DNA of 64,000 nucleotides, from assembly GCA_937894065.1 (NCBI GenBank), contig CALCST010000017.1, positions 89,880 through 153,879 on the forward strand, read 5' to 3'. The notes beneath the pieces were generated by a model, which made no database searches, was not told the DNA's origin, and was given only the letters and a program-made list of their open reading frames with translations. Of the stretch, positions 55,741 to 63,915 are shown piece after piece. The translations under genes were made by a program, and so were the position numbers. This DNA comes from an uncultured Parabacteroides sp. Lineage in GTDB: Bacteria > Bacteroidota > Bacteroidia > Bacteroidales > Tannerellaceae. How positions within the stretch are numbered: position 1 is the first letter of the stretch; the number at the start of each line of letters is the position of its first letter.

Positions 55741-55760
55741 CAAAGTTATCTGCTTGCAGA
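55741..55760 (-). promoter_or_regulatory. rhaB promoter with adjoining palindrome
   Basis: On the minus strand TAACTTTG (55741-55748) matches the -7 consensus, about 40 bp before rhaB, with no good -33 element, as expected for an activator-dependent promoter. The palindrome TCTGCTTGCAGA (55749-55760) abuts it and is a candidate operator. TACTTTTG (55731-55738) on plus is a possible -7 for the divergent activator. Confidence 0.5.
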
Positions 55761-55811
55761 CATAAAAAAATACACATATTGATTTTAAACCTTTCAATTC
55801 TGATATAAATT

Positions 55812-56693
55812 ATGGAAACACACAAGAAAGACCAAATATATTATCTCACCTACAGCGCAAACGACGAAGCTTGGGGAACGATTGTGACCACGGCTGGATT
55901 TCAGGATATTCCACCACACACAATGTATCCGCCACTGCAACATCCGGAGAGTTATAATTTTCTACCGCAAAACGGGCGTATACTTAACGAATATCAGTTT
56001 GTTTATATAGTAAAAGGCAGCGGCTCTTTCATATCCGACCACTGCAAAAAACGGCAAGTTAAAACCGGAGATTTAATTATTCTTTTTCCGGGAGAATGGC
56101 ATAACTATTCGCCGGACAAAGAATCCGGATGGCAGGAATATTGGATTGGATTCAAAGGAATTTATATGGAGAATCTGATTGCGAAAAGATTCTTTTCCAT
56201 AGACAAGCCTGTACTGGAATTGGGTATCAGCAATTCACTCCTAAGCCTTTATGAAGATTTACTGCATATCGCCAACGAAGAAAAATCAGGTTTTCAGATT
56301 ATGCTTGCCGGATTGTTGCATCACATCACAAGCACTATATTCTACAAGCAGAAAAACCGTTCTTTCGAAAATACTTATGTAAAAGAAAAGCTCGACGAAG
56401 CACGAAGAATAATGAAATCAGAGATAGAGAATCCTCTTTCGCCCGAAGAAATCGCGTCGCAACTTGGGCTCGGATATTCGTGGTTCAGAAAAACATTCAA
56501 GGAATATACGGGAGTTTCTCCTGCGCAATACCAAATTCAGTTGCGGCTGAACTATGCAAAGGAGCTTCTCACCCGTACATCTTTGAACATCACAGAGATT
56601 GCATATAAACTGCACTTCGAGAACGTGGGTCAATTCTCCACTTTCTTCAAGAAAAGAGAAGGACTGACCCCGAAAGAATACAGGGATTTATAA
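55812..56693 (+). CDS. rhaR: AraC-family rhamnose activator
   Basis: This 293-residue regulator has an N-terminal cupin sugar-sensing domain (GRILNEYQFVYIVKGSGSFIS and IILFPGEWHNYSP) and a C-terminal AraC double helix-turn-helix (about residues 190-293: SPEEIASQLGLGYSWFRKTF, then NITEIAYKLHFENVGQFSTFFKK). It is divergent from rhaB, the arrangement known for RhaR in Bacteroides thetaiotaomicron, where it activates the operon in response to rhamnose. Its last 6 bp overlap the 3' end of the convergent rhodanese gene. Confidence 0.9.
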   Translation: METHKKDQIYYLTYSANDEAWGTIVTTAGFQDIPPHTMYPPLQHPESYNFLPQNGRILNEYQFVYIVKGSGSFISDHCKKRQVKTGDLIILFPGEWHNYSPDKESGWQEYWIGFKGIYMENLIAKRFFSIDKPVLELGISNSLLSLYEDLLHIANEEKSGFQIMLAGLLHHITSTIFYKQKNRSFENTYVKEKLDEARRIMKSEIENPLSPEEIASQLGLGYSWFRKTFKEYTGVSPAQYQIQLRLNYAKELLTRTSLNITEIAYKLHFENVGQFSTFFKKREGLTPKEYRDL

Positions 56694-57677
56694 AGTTTTA
56701 TAAACTATAGCTTTCGGCGCGGACTTAAGCATAGGTTCGCGTTTTGCCTTGAATTCTTTAAGATATTCCTGCTTTGAATGATACAGATTGGCAGCATCGT
56801 CCTTATATTCTTCAAAGAAAAAGAAAAGACAAGGATTGTTGCTGTCCTGATAAAGTTCGTAGCGGACGCATCCGGCTTCCTTGCGTGTAGCCTCAATCAA
56901 TGGAGCTGCTATTCCTTTGAAATCATCAATGCAGTCCGGCTTTATTTCCATCCTTGCTGTAAGAATTACCGACGAGCCTTTATATTTCTTCCAGCTGTCA
57001 TAACCTTTGTCAAGATTCAGAACCTCAAAACCCATATCAACCAGTTTCCAAGCAGCTTTACGACTTCTCACCCCGCCTTTGCAGAATACGGCAACAGGCT
57101 TGGATTTATCCAACAATGAATCTGCTTTATGAGAGAAATCTTTCTTTTTCATATCAATCAGAACAGAGCCGGGAACTGTGCCTGCATTATATTCATCCTC
57201 AGTACGCACGTCAACTACCTGTAAATTGTTCATCTCTGAAACCTTTTTATCGAAAGTTTCAACATCCAGAGTGCGATAAACCGGCGTTTTAGGGAAAAGC
57301 ACACGAAGCACTCTTTCCAATCCTTCTTTCCTCAAATCTTCTTCCACGGCATAAATCAAGCCATCGGAGTCAACAAGATACAAAGCTGAAGATTCGGAAT
57401 TATATTTCGTTACCCATTCAAATCCTGATTTTTTATAGTGGTTATACACATCCGTGAAATATTGTTCACGGTCTTTCTTAAAAGAAGAACTGTCCGACGA
57501 TGAAGTTTCAACAAGAATATATTTTGCTTTTACCTCATCCAAGGTATTAACTTTAGTGCCGGAGATTGTAACTACATCCGACAACTCAAGAATTGAACCC
57601 GTTTTTTTGTCCGACGCGTTTACCGACAATCCGACAAAAGCAGATATAAACAGAACTGTAAGTTTTCTAATATTCAT
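56688..57677 (-). CDS. Exported rhodanese - ABM monooxygenase-like fusion
   Basis: This 329-residue protein has a signal peptide (MNIRKLTVLFISAFVGLSVNAS), an N-terminal thioredoxin-fold-like region (YILVETSSSDSSSFKK...), a rhodanese domain with the active loop CKGGVRSRKAAW (Cys near 199), and a C-terminal ABM-type ferredoxin-like domain (about residues 235-329: LTARMEIKPDCIDDFKGIA, GCVRYELYQDSNNPCLFFFFEEY). The start at 57677 is preferred; the longer frame to 57791 translates the 22-bp repeat array as FFxxxxK-type repeats, which is not credible. Function is unknown. Confidence 0.78.
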   Translation of the reverse strand: MNIRKLTVLFISAFVGLSVNASDKKTGSILELSDVVTISGTKVNTLDEVKAKYILVETSSSDSSSFKKDREQYFTDVYNHYKKSGFEWVTKYNSESSALYLVDSDGLIYAVEEDLRKEGLERVLRVLFPKTPVYRTLDVETFDKKVSEMNNLQVVDVRTEDEYNAGTVPGSVLIDMKKKDFSHKADSLLDKSKPVAVFCKGGVRSRKAAWKLVDMGFEVLNLDKGYDSWKKYKGSSVILTARMEIKPDCIDDFKGIAAPLIEATRKEAGCVRYELYQDSNNPCLFFFFEEYKDDAANLYHSKQEYLKEFKAKREPMLKSAPKAIVYKTL

Positions 57678-57708
57678 AATTGTAATAATTCTTTTATCTG
57701 ATATCTCG

Positions 57709-57793
57709 TGAAAAACTTTTTTCATCCGGGTGAAAAAGTATTTTCTTGCCTGTGAAAAAAATTTTTCATGCGGATGAAAAAAGTTTTCCAACC
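57709..57793. repeat. Tandem array of four 22-bp palindromic units
   Basis: Units begin at 57709, 57731, 57753 and 57775, each 22 bp, with the pattern TGAAAAA-n-TTTTTTCA followed by a GC-richer tail. Viewed on the other strand the cores are CATCCGCATG, CACAGGCAAG and CACCCGGATG, separated by A/T blocks. The array lies just upstream of the rhodanese gene, where its promoter or leader should be. Confidence 0.82.
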
Positions 57794-57889
57794 TAAAAAA
57801 ACAGCCTGAAAATACAAATAATTATACTTCAGACATTTAACACAAAGTACAAAGTCACACGACAAAATATCGGCAAATCATACTCCCAA

Positions 57890-58516
57890 TCACAAACTGC
57901 AGAAGAAAGATACGAAGAAAGGCACGGTGAAATCGACCAACACACCATGGAAAATAGAGATGAAAACCATCTCCTTGCCGCAATATCTTGTTATTATAGG
58001 CAAAGTTGTATCCATTGTTGTTGCACCTCCAGCACTGATAGGCGCAAGTCTGCCGAAATATTTCACCAGGAATGGTGCACCAAGCAATGCGATAATCTCA
58101 CGTATCACGTTACACATCAAAGCTATAGCACCAAGCTCAGCACCTAATTGAGTGCCCAGAGATTTTTCGGTAAACTGAGTGATAAGTATTGAAGAAAGAG
58201 AATAATATCCAAATCCGCTACCAACGGCAAGGCACTGCCAAATGCTCCATTTTGAGATGAAATATGAAGCAATAGCCGTAAACGAAAGTGTTCCGATAAT
58301 GGTTGACAAAGGAACAAGAAGCAGCTTAGGTCTTATACTTTTCAGAATATCTTTCAACTGCTTGTCGCTACCTACGCTCAGTCCGACCAGGAACATAAGC
58401 AAATAAAGCACATACACCTCAACATTGAATGTAAATATTTCTTCCGGATACATTCCCGCATAACCGATGAAACATCCGAGCATAAAGACTGCCACAACAA
58501 GTAAACTTCCTTTCAT
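57890..58516 (-). CDS. lysO: LysO-family exporter, C-terminal portion
   Basis: This 208-residue membrane protein matches the C-terminal two-thirds of LysO/YbjE (DUF340), the lysine exporter (about 300 aa in E. coli). Typical motifs are VGLSVGSDKQ, GFGYYSLSSILIT and SAGGATTMDTTLPIITRYCG. It overlaps the upstream 92-residue gene by 4 bp (ATGA) and is preceded by a strong AAAGGAGG Shine-Dalgarno, rare in this phylum and suggesting real coupled translation rather than a broken gene. Confidence 0.85.
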   Translation of the reverse strand: MKGSLLVVAVFMLGCFIGYAGMYPEEIFTFNVEVYVLYLLMFLVGLSVGSDKQLKDILKSIRPKLLLVPLSTIIGTLSFTAIASYFISKWSIWQCLAVGSGFGYYSLSSILITQFTEKSLGTQLGAELGAIALMCNVIREIIALLGAPFLVKYFGRLAPISAGGATTMDTTLPIITRYCGKEMVFISIFHGVLVDFTVPFFVSFFCSL

Positions 58517-58791
58517 ATCTTTCCTCCTTTCTCAAAGAAGAAATGATATACTAATTTGGCTAGGCATACGCTTCCCAAAGTTCCGGCAAGTGCAAGTATC
58601 AATGCCTGAGAACCTAGTGATGCAAAATTCCGTACAATCTCCTCGTTAGCACCGATGCTTATTCCGAGAATAAACAGCAAAATAAGGACTGTAGTAAAAA
58701 TAGGTTTTCCAAGTTTCTGCAACACAGAAATATTCTTGAATATATATCCAAGAATAATTCCTCCAAAGAATATAGAAATAACTGTAAACAT
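58513..58791 (-). CDS. LysO-family exporter, N-terminal portion
   Basis: This 92-residue protein has three hydrophobic helices and the motif FILGISIGANEEIVRN, matching the N-terminal part of LysO. Together with the downstream 208-residue protein it sums to about 300 aa, the full family length. A two-gene arrangement is common in Bacteroidota. Lysine or thialysine export is inferred from the family. Confidence 0.82.
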   Translation of the reverse strand: MFTVISIFFGGIILGYIFKNISVLQKLGKPIFTTVLILLFILGISIGANEEIVRNFASLGSQALILALAGTLGSVCLAKLVYHFFFEKGGKI

Positions 58792-58814
58792 GATAAAAGA
58801 TTGAAATTTGGTTG

Positions 58815-58852
58815 CAAATATAAATGTAAGTCGTTATTTTTCCGTAAGTTTG
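58815..58852. promoter_or_regulatory. Divergent -7 elements between lysO and GH92
   Basis: On minus TATATTTG (58815-58822), and on plus TAAGTTTG (58845-58852), both match TAnnTTTG. They would start lysO leftward and the mannosidase rightward. Neither has a clearly spaced -33. Confidence 0.4.
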
Positions 58853-58902
58853 CAAATATATTTTGCTCAAAACAAATCAAACAAATAAATCATTTCAAAA
58901 CA

Positions 58903-61167
58903 GTGAAGAAAAAAATCTTTTTACTTTCAGCGGCTGTGGCATTACTCTCGGTATCATGCTCGCAGAAAAATTCACAGACAGCCGACACTTTGGCTGACTT
59001 AAACCAGTATGTTGACCCGTTTATCGGAACTGGTTTTCACGGACATACTTTTCCTGGAGCAACTCGCCCGTATTCAATGGTTCAGTTGAGTCCGGACACT
59101 CACATCATGGGTTGGGATGCCAGCAGCGGTTATCATTATGATGACAATCAGATATATGCATTCAGTCATACACATCTTTCTGGAACAGGAATCGGTGATT
59201 TGGGAGACATCGCTCTGCTTCCATATTGCGGAGAAGATTCAATAAAGCCGGTTGCAACTTTCAAGAAAGAGACAGAGAAAGCTACACCGGGATATTATTC
59301 AGTCCGCCTGGAAAATTTCGGAGTGAATGTTGAATTGACTTCAACAGAACGCGTAGGTTTCCATAAATACACATACGACAATCCGAAGGAAAGACGTGTG
59401 ATGCTGGACCTGGGACATATACTTCAGCCTAACTGGGGACATAAAATCACCGGCAACGAATTCTGGTTCGTGAACGATTCAATCGTTGAAGGAACATACG
59501 AAACTCAGGGTTGGGCTCATTTTCATTCCGTATCATACAGAATTGTATTCTCTGAGAAAATCGAAACAGTTTATCAGTATTTGGACGGAAAACTCCGCTC
59601 TGATTCTCTTTTCCTGAAACTTAATACAGACAAAGACCTTAAGTTCCACTACAAGTTCAAGGAATCAAATGAGCCTTTGTATGTAAAAGTGGCTCTTTCG
59701 CCTGTAAGTCCGGAAGGAGCTCAATTGAATATGGAAAAGGAAATCCCGGGATGGGACTTTGAAGAAGTACGACAGGAATCTGCCGATATATGGAACAAGG
59801 CTTTGAACAAACTTAAGATTGAAAGCAGTGACCCTGTGGTTCTTAAGAATTTCTACACGGCTTTGTATCATACAATGATTGCACCTTTTGCTTATCAGGA
59901 TGTTGACGGCAAGTATCTTGGTATGGATAAGAAAGTACATACTGCAACTCCGGGATATACAAACTACACTGCTTTCTCTTTGTGGGATACTTTCCGTGCG
60001 CTTCATCCGTTGATGACAATCATTAATCCGGCTCTTGCACAGTCAATGGGCGAATCTTTGGTTCAGGGATATAAAGAAGGAACAATTCTTCCGAAATGGC
60101 CTTTGGCTTCCAGCTATACTGGCTGTATGGTTGCTTATCCTGCGGTTGCAGTTCTTGCAGACCTTGTATGCAAGGATTTGACAAACGGTGAAGATATGAA
60201 ATTGTGGGCAGAAGCTGCTGCACGTTCTTCTGTTTACCGTGAAGATTTAGCTGAGAAATTCAAAGGAACACGCGAACTTGACCTCATTACAAAGCACGTA
60301 TATTATAAGGAGAAATATGGATTCGTTCCTGCTGATTCTATTCCTGAATCAGTTTCATGGGGCGTTGAGATGGCTTATAATGACTGGTGTGTTGCAATGA
60401 TTGCAAAAGCAGCCGGCGACAAGGCTCTCGAAGAAGAATATATGAAGAAGGCAGCTTATTACAAACGCTACTTGGACCCGGAAACAAGAATGATGCGTCC
60501 GGTTATGGGCGACGGTTCGTTCAGAACTCCTTTCAATCCTCGCTATTCTTCACATATGAAGAGTGATTACACTGAAGGAAATGCATTCCAGTGGAGTTTC
60601 TTTGCGCCACATGATATGGATAACTTCATCGAAGCTATTGGTGGACGTAAGGAATTGGAAACTCGCTTGGATACATTGTTTACAACTTCTTCTCAGATTG
60701 ACGGAGCAGAAGCTTCGGGAGATATCACTGGTCTGATTGGTCAGTATGCTCACGGAAACGAGCCAAGTCATCATATGGCTTATCTATATAACTGGACTGA
60801 TTCACCATGGAAAGGTCAGGAAAGACTTGATTTCATAATGCGTAATTTCTATACCAACGCTCCGGACGGAATTATCGGAAATGAGGATTGCGGACAGATG
60901 TCTGCTTGGTATGTGTTGAGCGCTATGGGATTCTATCAGGTTTGTCCGGGAATTCCAGTATATGCAATTGGCCGTCCAATGGTAGACAAAGTTTCTATAA
61001 AAGTTGAAAATGGCAGTTTTGATATTATTGTCAAGAACAATACTCCGGAAAATAAATATGTAAAATCTGTCAAGTTGAACGGAAAATCTTTGGAAACACC
61101 TTTCTTCTCTCATTCTGATATCGTCAAAGGCGGTAAGATGGAGATAGAAATGTCTGCTTCACATTGA
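58903..61167 (+). CDS. GH92 alpha-mannosidase lipoprotein
   Basis: This 754-residue exported Ca2+-dependent exo-mannosidase has a lipoprotein signal ending LSVSC (Cys19) if GTG at 58903-58905 is the start; the frame is open upstream to a TTG at 58801 but the added residues do not resemble a signal peptide. GH92 signatures are YVDPFIGTGFHGHTFPGA, GWDASSGYHYDD, HTHLSGTGIGDLGD, SLWDTFRALHPLM, EGNAFQWSFFAPHD and GNEPSHHMAYLYNW. It trims terminal alpha-mannose from N-glycans or yeast mannan. No SusC/D pair is next to it. Confidence 0.94.
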   Translation: MKKKIFLLSAAVALLSVSCSQKNSQTADTLADLNQYVDPFIGTGFHGHTFPGATRPYSMVQLSPDTHIMGWDASSGYHYDDNQIYAFSHTHLSGTGIGDLGDIALLPYCGEDSIKPVATFKKETEKATPGYYSVRLENFGVNVELTSTERVGFHKYTYDNPKERRVMLDLGHILQPNWGHKITGNEFWFVNDSIVEGTYETQGWAHFHSVSYRIVFSEKIETVYQYLDGKLRSDSLFLKLNTDKDLKFHYKFKESNEPLYVKVALSPVSPEGAQLNMEKEIPGWDFEEVRQESADIWNKALNKLKIESSDPVVLKNFYTALYHTMIAPFAYQDVDGKYLGMDKKVHTATPGYTNYTAFSLWDTFRALHPLMTIINPALAQSMGESLVQGYKEGTILPKWPLASSYTGCMVAYPAVAVLADLVCKDLTNGEDMKLWAEAAARSSVYREDLAEKFKGTRELDLITKHVYYKEKYGFVPADSIPESVSWGVEMAYNDWCVAMIAKAAGDKALEEEYMKKAAYYKRYLDPETRMMRPVMGDGSFRTPFNPRYSSHMKSDYTEGNAFQWSFFAPHDMDNFIEAIGGRKELETRLDTLFTTSSQIDGAEASGDITGLIGQYAHGNEPSHHMAYLYNWTDSPWKGQERLDFIMRNFYTNAPDGIIGNEDCGQMSAWYVLSAMGFYQVCPGIPVYAIGRPMVDKVSIKVENGSFDIIVKNNTPENKYVKSVKLNGKSLETPFFSHSDIVKGGKMEIEMSASH

Positions 61168-61177
61168 TATGATAAAA

Positions 61178-61226
61178 AATCAAGGAGATAAATAAGGAAT
61201 CATAAATCCTTATTAACTCCTTGATT
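61178..61226. other. Long hairpin between GH92 and the YbjQ gene
   Basis: AATCAAGGAG and, further in, TAAGGA pair with TCCTTA and CTCCTTGATT to give a stem of about 20 bp with small bulges, beginning 11 bp after the GH92 stop. There is no T-run afterwards, so it may be a processing or stability element rather than a terminator. Confidence 0.6.
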
Positions 61227-61259
61227 ACATAATTTCTTTACTACTATAAACTAATTATT

Positions 61260-61580
61260 ATGTTATTAACTACAACCAACACAATCGAAGGCCACAATAT
61301 CACAAGATATTATGGTATTGTTTCAGGAGAAACTATAATAGGTGCAAATGTATTCAAGGATTTCTTTGCCGGAATCCGTGATATAGTAGGTGGCAGATCT
61401 TCTTCATACGAAAGTGTTCTGCGTGAAGCAAAGGAAACAGCTTTACAGGAAATGAAGGAACAGGCAGAGCGAATGGGAGCTAATGCTGTTATCGCAATTG
61501 ACCTAGATTATGAAACAGTTGGAGCCAATGGAAGTATGTTGATGGTTACGGCTTCAGGTACTGCTGTTTGGTATCAATGA
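61260..61580 (+). CDS. YbjQ/UPF0145 family protein
   Basis: This 106-residue cytosolic protein matches the YbjQ (heavy-metal-binding domain, UPF0145) family. Visible signature is VSGETIIGANVFKDFFAGIRDIVGGRSSSYE (residues 21-51), then AKETALQEMKEQAERMGANAVIAID and a final GTAVWY. The fold forms pentamers; function is unknown. It ends at a strong terminator. Confidence 0.92.
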   Translation: MLLTTTNTIEGHNITRYYGIVSGETIIGANVFKDFFAGIRDIVGGRSSSYESVLREAKETALQEMKEQAERMGANAVIAIDLDYETVGANGSMLMVTASGTAVWYQ

Positions 61581-61591
61581 TTTATATTTGG

Positions 61592-61661
61592 AAAGGCTTC
61601 AGATACGAATAGAAGAAGTATCATACTTTTATCTTGTTTACTTGTATCTGAAGCCTTTTTT
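61592..61661 (+). terminator. Terminator after the YbjQ gene
   Basis: AAAGGCTTCAGATAC (61592-61606) pairs perfectly with GTATCTGAAGCCTTT (61644-61658), followed by TTT. The loop is about 37 nt. Confidence 0.88.
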
Positions 61662-61773
61662 ATATAATCTCTTAATCTTCTGGCATTACTATCTCAAACA
61701 AAAAAACAATCACAACGTAATAATATAGCTAACATTAATAAAAATTTATCCTTCAATTTTTTATTAGGATAAT

Positions 61774-61989
61774 AGAAAAGAAAAAAGAGGGATCCATAAT
61801 ATGAATCCCTCTAAAAGATTTTACATTTCACAATATAAATTTGACAATGTAAAATCTCTATTTTTCATAATTAAGGTTATTTTTTCATAGTTAAGGTTCT
61901 CACTTTTCCATGTTCCAAAGGAAATATTTATATTATTTAAATACAAACTTTTTTTACTCTTTTTTACCTATTTATGTTGTAAAACATAC
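61774..61989 (-). repeat. Structured repeat element, copy 1
   Basis: This is a roughly 215-bp element shared with 62034-62239. In plus-strand order it contains hairpin A (GAGGGAT...ATCCCTC, 61787-61811), hairpin B (GATTTTACATT...AATGTAAAATC, 61817-61855), two direct copies of CATAaTTAAGGTT-type sequence (61866-61896), and an A/T-rich tail ending in AAAACATA. Hairpin A followed by T-run on the minus strand looks like a terminator. No gene lies between this copy and copy 2. Confidence 0.8.
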
Positions 61990-62033
61990 ATTTATTATTT
62001 TTCTGATATTTCCAAACCCTTTTTAGTTTAAGA

Positions 62034-62239
62034 TAAACAGAAAAAGAGGGGTCCATATAATGAACCCCTCCAAAAGATCTTACATTTCATAGCAAAGGAA
62101 TGGTAATGTAAAATCTTTTTCTTTCATAATTAAGGTTATTTTTCCATAGTTAAGATCATCTTTTTCACAAAGAAAATATTTATTTTGTTTAATTGCAAAC
62201 TTTTTTATTCATTTTTACTCATCTGTGCTATAAAACATA
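62034..62239 (-). repeat. Structured repeat element, copy 2
   Basis: This copy matches copy 1 along its whole length and begins 5 bp beyond the stop of the nuclease gene, so it forms that gene's 3' untranslated region. Hairpin A is GAGGGGT...ACCCCTC (62046-62070) and hairpin B is at 62076-62115. The 13-bp direct repeats follow at about 62123-62155. Confidence 0.82.
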
Positions 62240-62244
62240 ATATT

Positions 62245-63810
62245 CTATCGCTCAACTGTTTTCCATTCCTCTATTGTTCCTGTTTCCGACGAAAAAACAG
62301 CTCCAATCTTATAAAGCTTTCGGCTGTCTGATTCATATTCTCTGGCATAACCCTTATCCACAATCTGCCGCATCGCTTCATCTGCCGTTCCGTCCAGCTT
62401 GAACTCGAAGATATAAATATATTCAGGTGTCTCTATTATACAATCAACACGACCATGGCTTTGAACTTTCTCCGTATAAACTGTATATACACTGATCAGG
62501 CGCATTATCAGATAGAACGTATAATGGAAATACCTTTCACGCTCACGTTCGTTTTCCTTCCTGCGCATTGTGTATGGAATACTCGCAAGGAAAGATGTTA
62601 AACCTATTCGGAAATCTTCAATCTTTCCATCCTCCAACTGGATCGCGGCATTCTGTATCCAGGAATAGATACTTTAGTTGGTCTTGAAATAACTTCCCGC
62701 TATTAACGACAGGAAACCTTTCTTTACCTCATTATTCGGATAATCCAAAAGAAAGGCATTACGGCGCAAGTTGAAATCCTTTATCGTTAGGTAGCCACTC
62801 TGATATATCATCGGTAATGGCTGCTCGACAGTCGCTTTATAATCGATAAACTCCTCTGCAGAATAATATTTTCCGGTTATCTCATTCATATTTTCATTAG
62901 TATGAGATAACAAACGTATCAGATATGTTGGTGTGCCACTCTTAAACCAATAGTCCGATATATCCAATGTAGCAAATGCATTTAACAAACTGAAAGGATT
63001 ATAGACATCAGTCATATTTTTACTGAAGTGATAACCGTCATAATGGTCTTTTAACATAAACCTCATTTCTTCATACAAACAGCCGTATGTCTGCGACATA
63101 TTTGTTATCGGCTCTTGAAATTTATCATCGAGCTCTGCCTGCGATATTCCACATAGTGTTTCATACTTGCCATGCATACTGATATCAAAAGGCTGATTGA
63201 ATCCGCTGAATACACTGACCTGAGAAAACTTCGTCACACCTGTCAGAAACACAAACTGAAGATGTTCATCCGCACTCTTGAATACTGAATAGAAGCCTTT
63301 CAATATATTGCGATGCTCCTCTTCCAAGTTCTTATCTACACCCAGAACATCTAGTATTGGCTTATCATACTCATCTACCAAAACTACAGCACGACAGCCA
63401 TGTATATTATGCACATGCTCAAGCAATCTTAAGAATCTCAACCCGATAGGATTGTTGGGATTTGATTTAAGCTCATACTTATCCTCCCACAAAGAAATAA
63501 AATCACTTATCCATTGCTTCAAAACTCCTTTTTGTGTGAAATCTCCTCCATTGAAATCTAAATGAAAAACAGGATATACTTTCCAATCTTTCTCCAATGA
63601 TTCTATCTTCAAACCCTTGAACAATTCCTTCCTACCCAGAAAATAATTCTTCAATGTAGACACTAGAAGACTTTTTCCGAAACGGCGGGGACGGCTCAGA
63701 AAGTATATCTTTCCTTCTGTTGCCAGACTGTAAACCATATCGGTCTCCACATAAACATAACCATCTTCTATCAACTGGTCGAAACTTTGGAGGCCTATAG
63801 GATATTTCAT
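62245..63810 (-). pseudogene. AAA-ATPase-like / PD-(D/E)XK nuclease (DUF1703) gene with in-frame stop
   Basis: Reading begins at ATG 63808-63810 and runs 378 codons to TAA (62674-62676). The same frame then continues for 12 codons (SIYSWIQNAAIQ) and 130 more residues to 62245, so a single nonsense codon divides an otherwise intact gene of about 521 codons, the usual family length. The N-terminal AAA-ATPase-like domain has a Walker A-type RPRRFGKSL (40-48) and Walker B-type VVLVDEYDK (142-150). The C-terminal DUF1703 domain has a PD-(D/E)XK pattern, D456 and EFK 469-471 (counting the stop as 379). No frameshift is needed. These genes are multicopy in Bacteroidota with unknown function. Confidence 0.85.
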
Positions 63811-63844
63811 TGCTGATATGTATTTATTTCCAACACTATAATAA

Positions 63845-63875
63845 CAAAATTAATAAAAGGTTACTATTAAAACAA
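63845..63875 (-). promoter_or_regulatory. Promoter of the nuclease gene
   Basis: On minus TTG (63873-63875), 20 bp, then TAATTTTG (63845-63852), a good Bacteroides-type promoter with a short leader of about 28 nt. It lies between repeat copy 3 and the start codon, so the gene is a self-contained transcription unit. Confidence 0.65.
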
Positions 63876-63915
63876 GCATTAAATTCTTTTTAGGCTATGC
63901 TTGTTAAATAAGCTC

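Noticed and set aside
57678..57791. Extended N-terminus of the rhodanese protein
   Set aside because: It translates the 22-bp repeat array and would bury the signal peptide at residue 39.
57890..58791. Frameshifted lysO pseudogene
   Set aside because: The ATGA overlap and strong Shine-Dalgarno argue for two functional genes.
58801..58902. Upstream TTG start for the GH92 gene
   Set aside because: The added 34 residues disrupt the lipoprotein signal and overlap the divergent promoter elements; GTG at 58903 gives a normal signal.
61774..62239. Terminal inverted repeats of an insertion sequence
   Set aside because: Copies are in direct orientation, no transposase was recognised, and no target-site duplication was evident.
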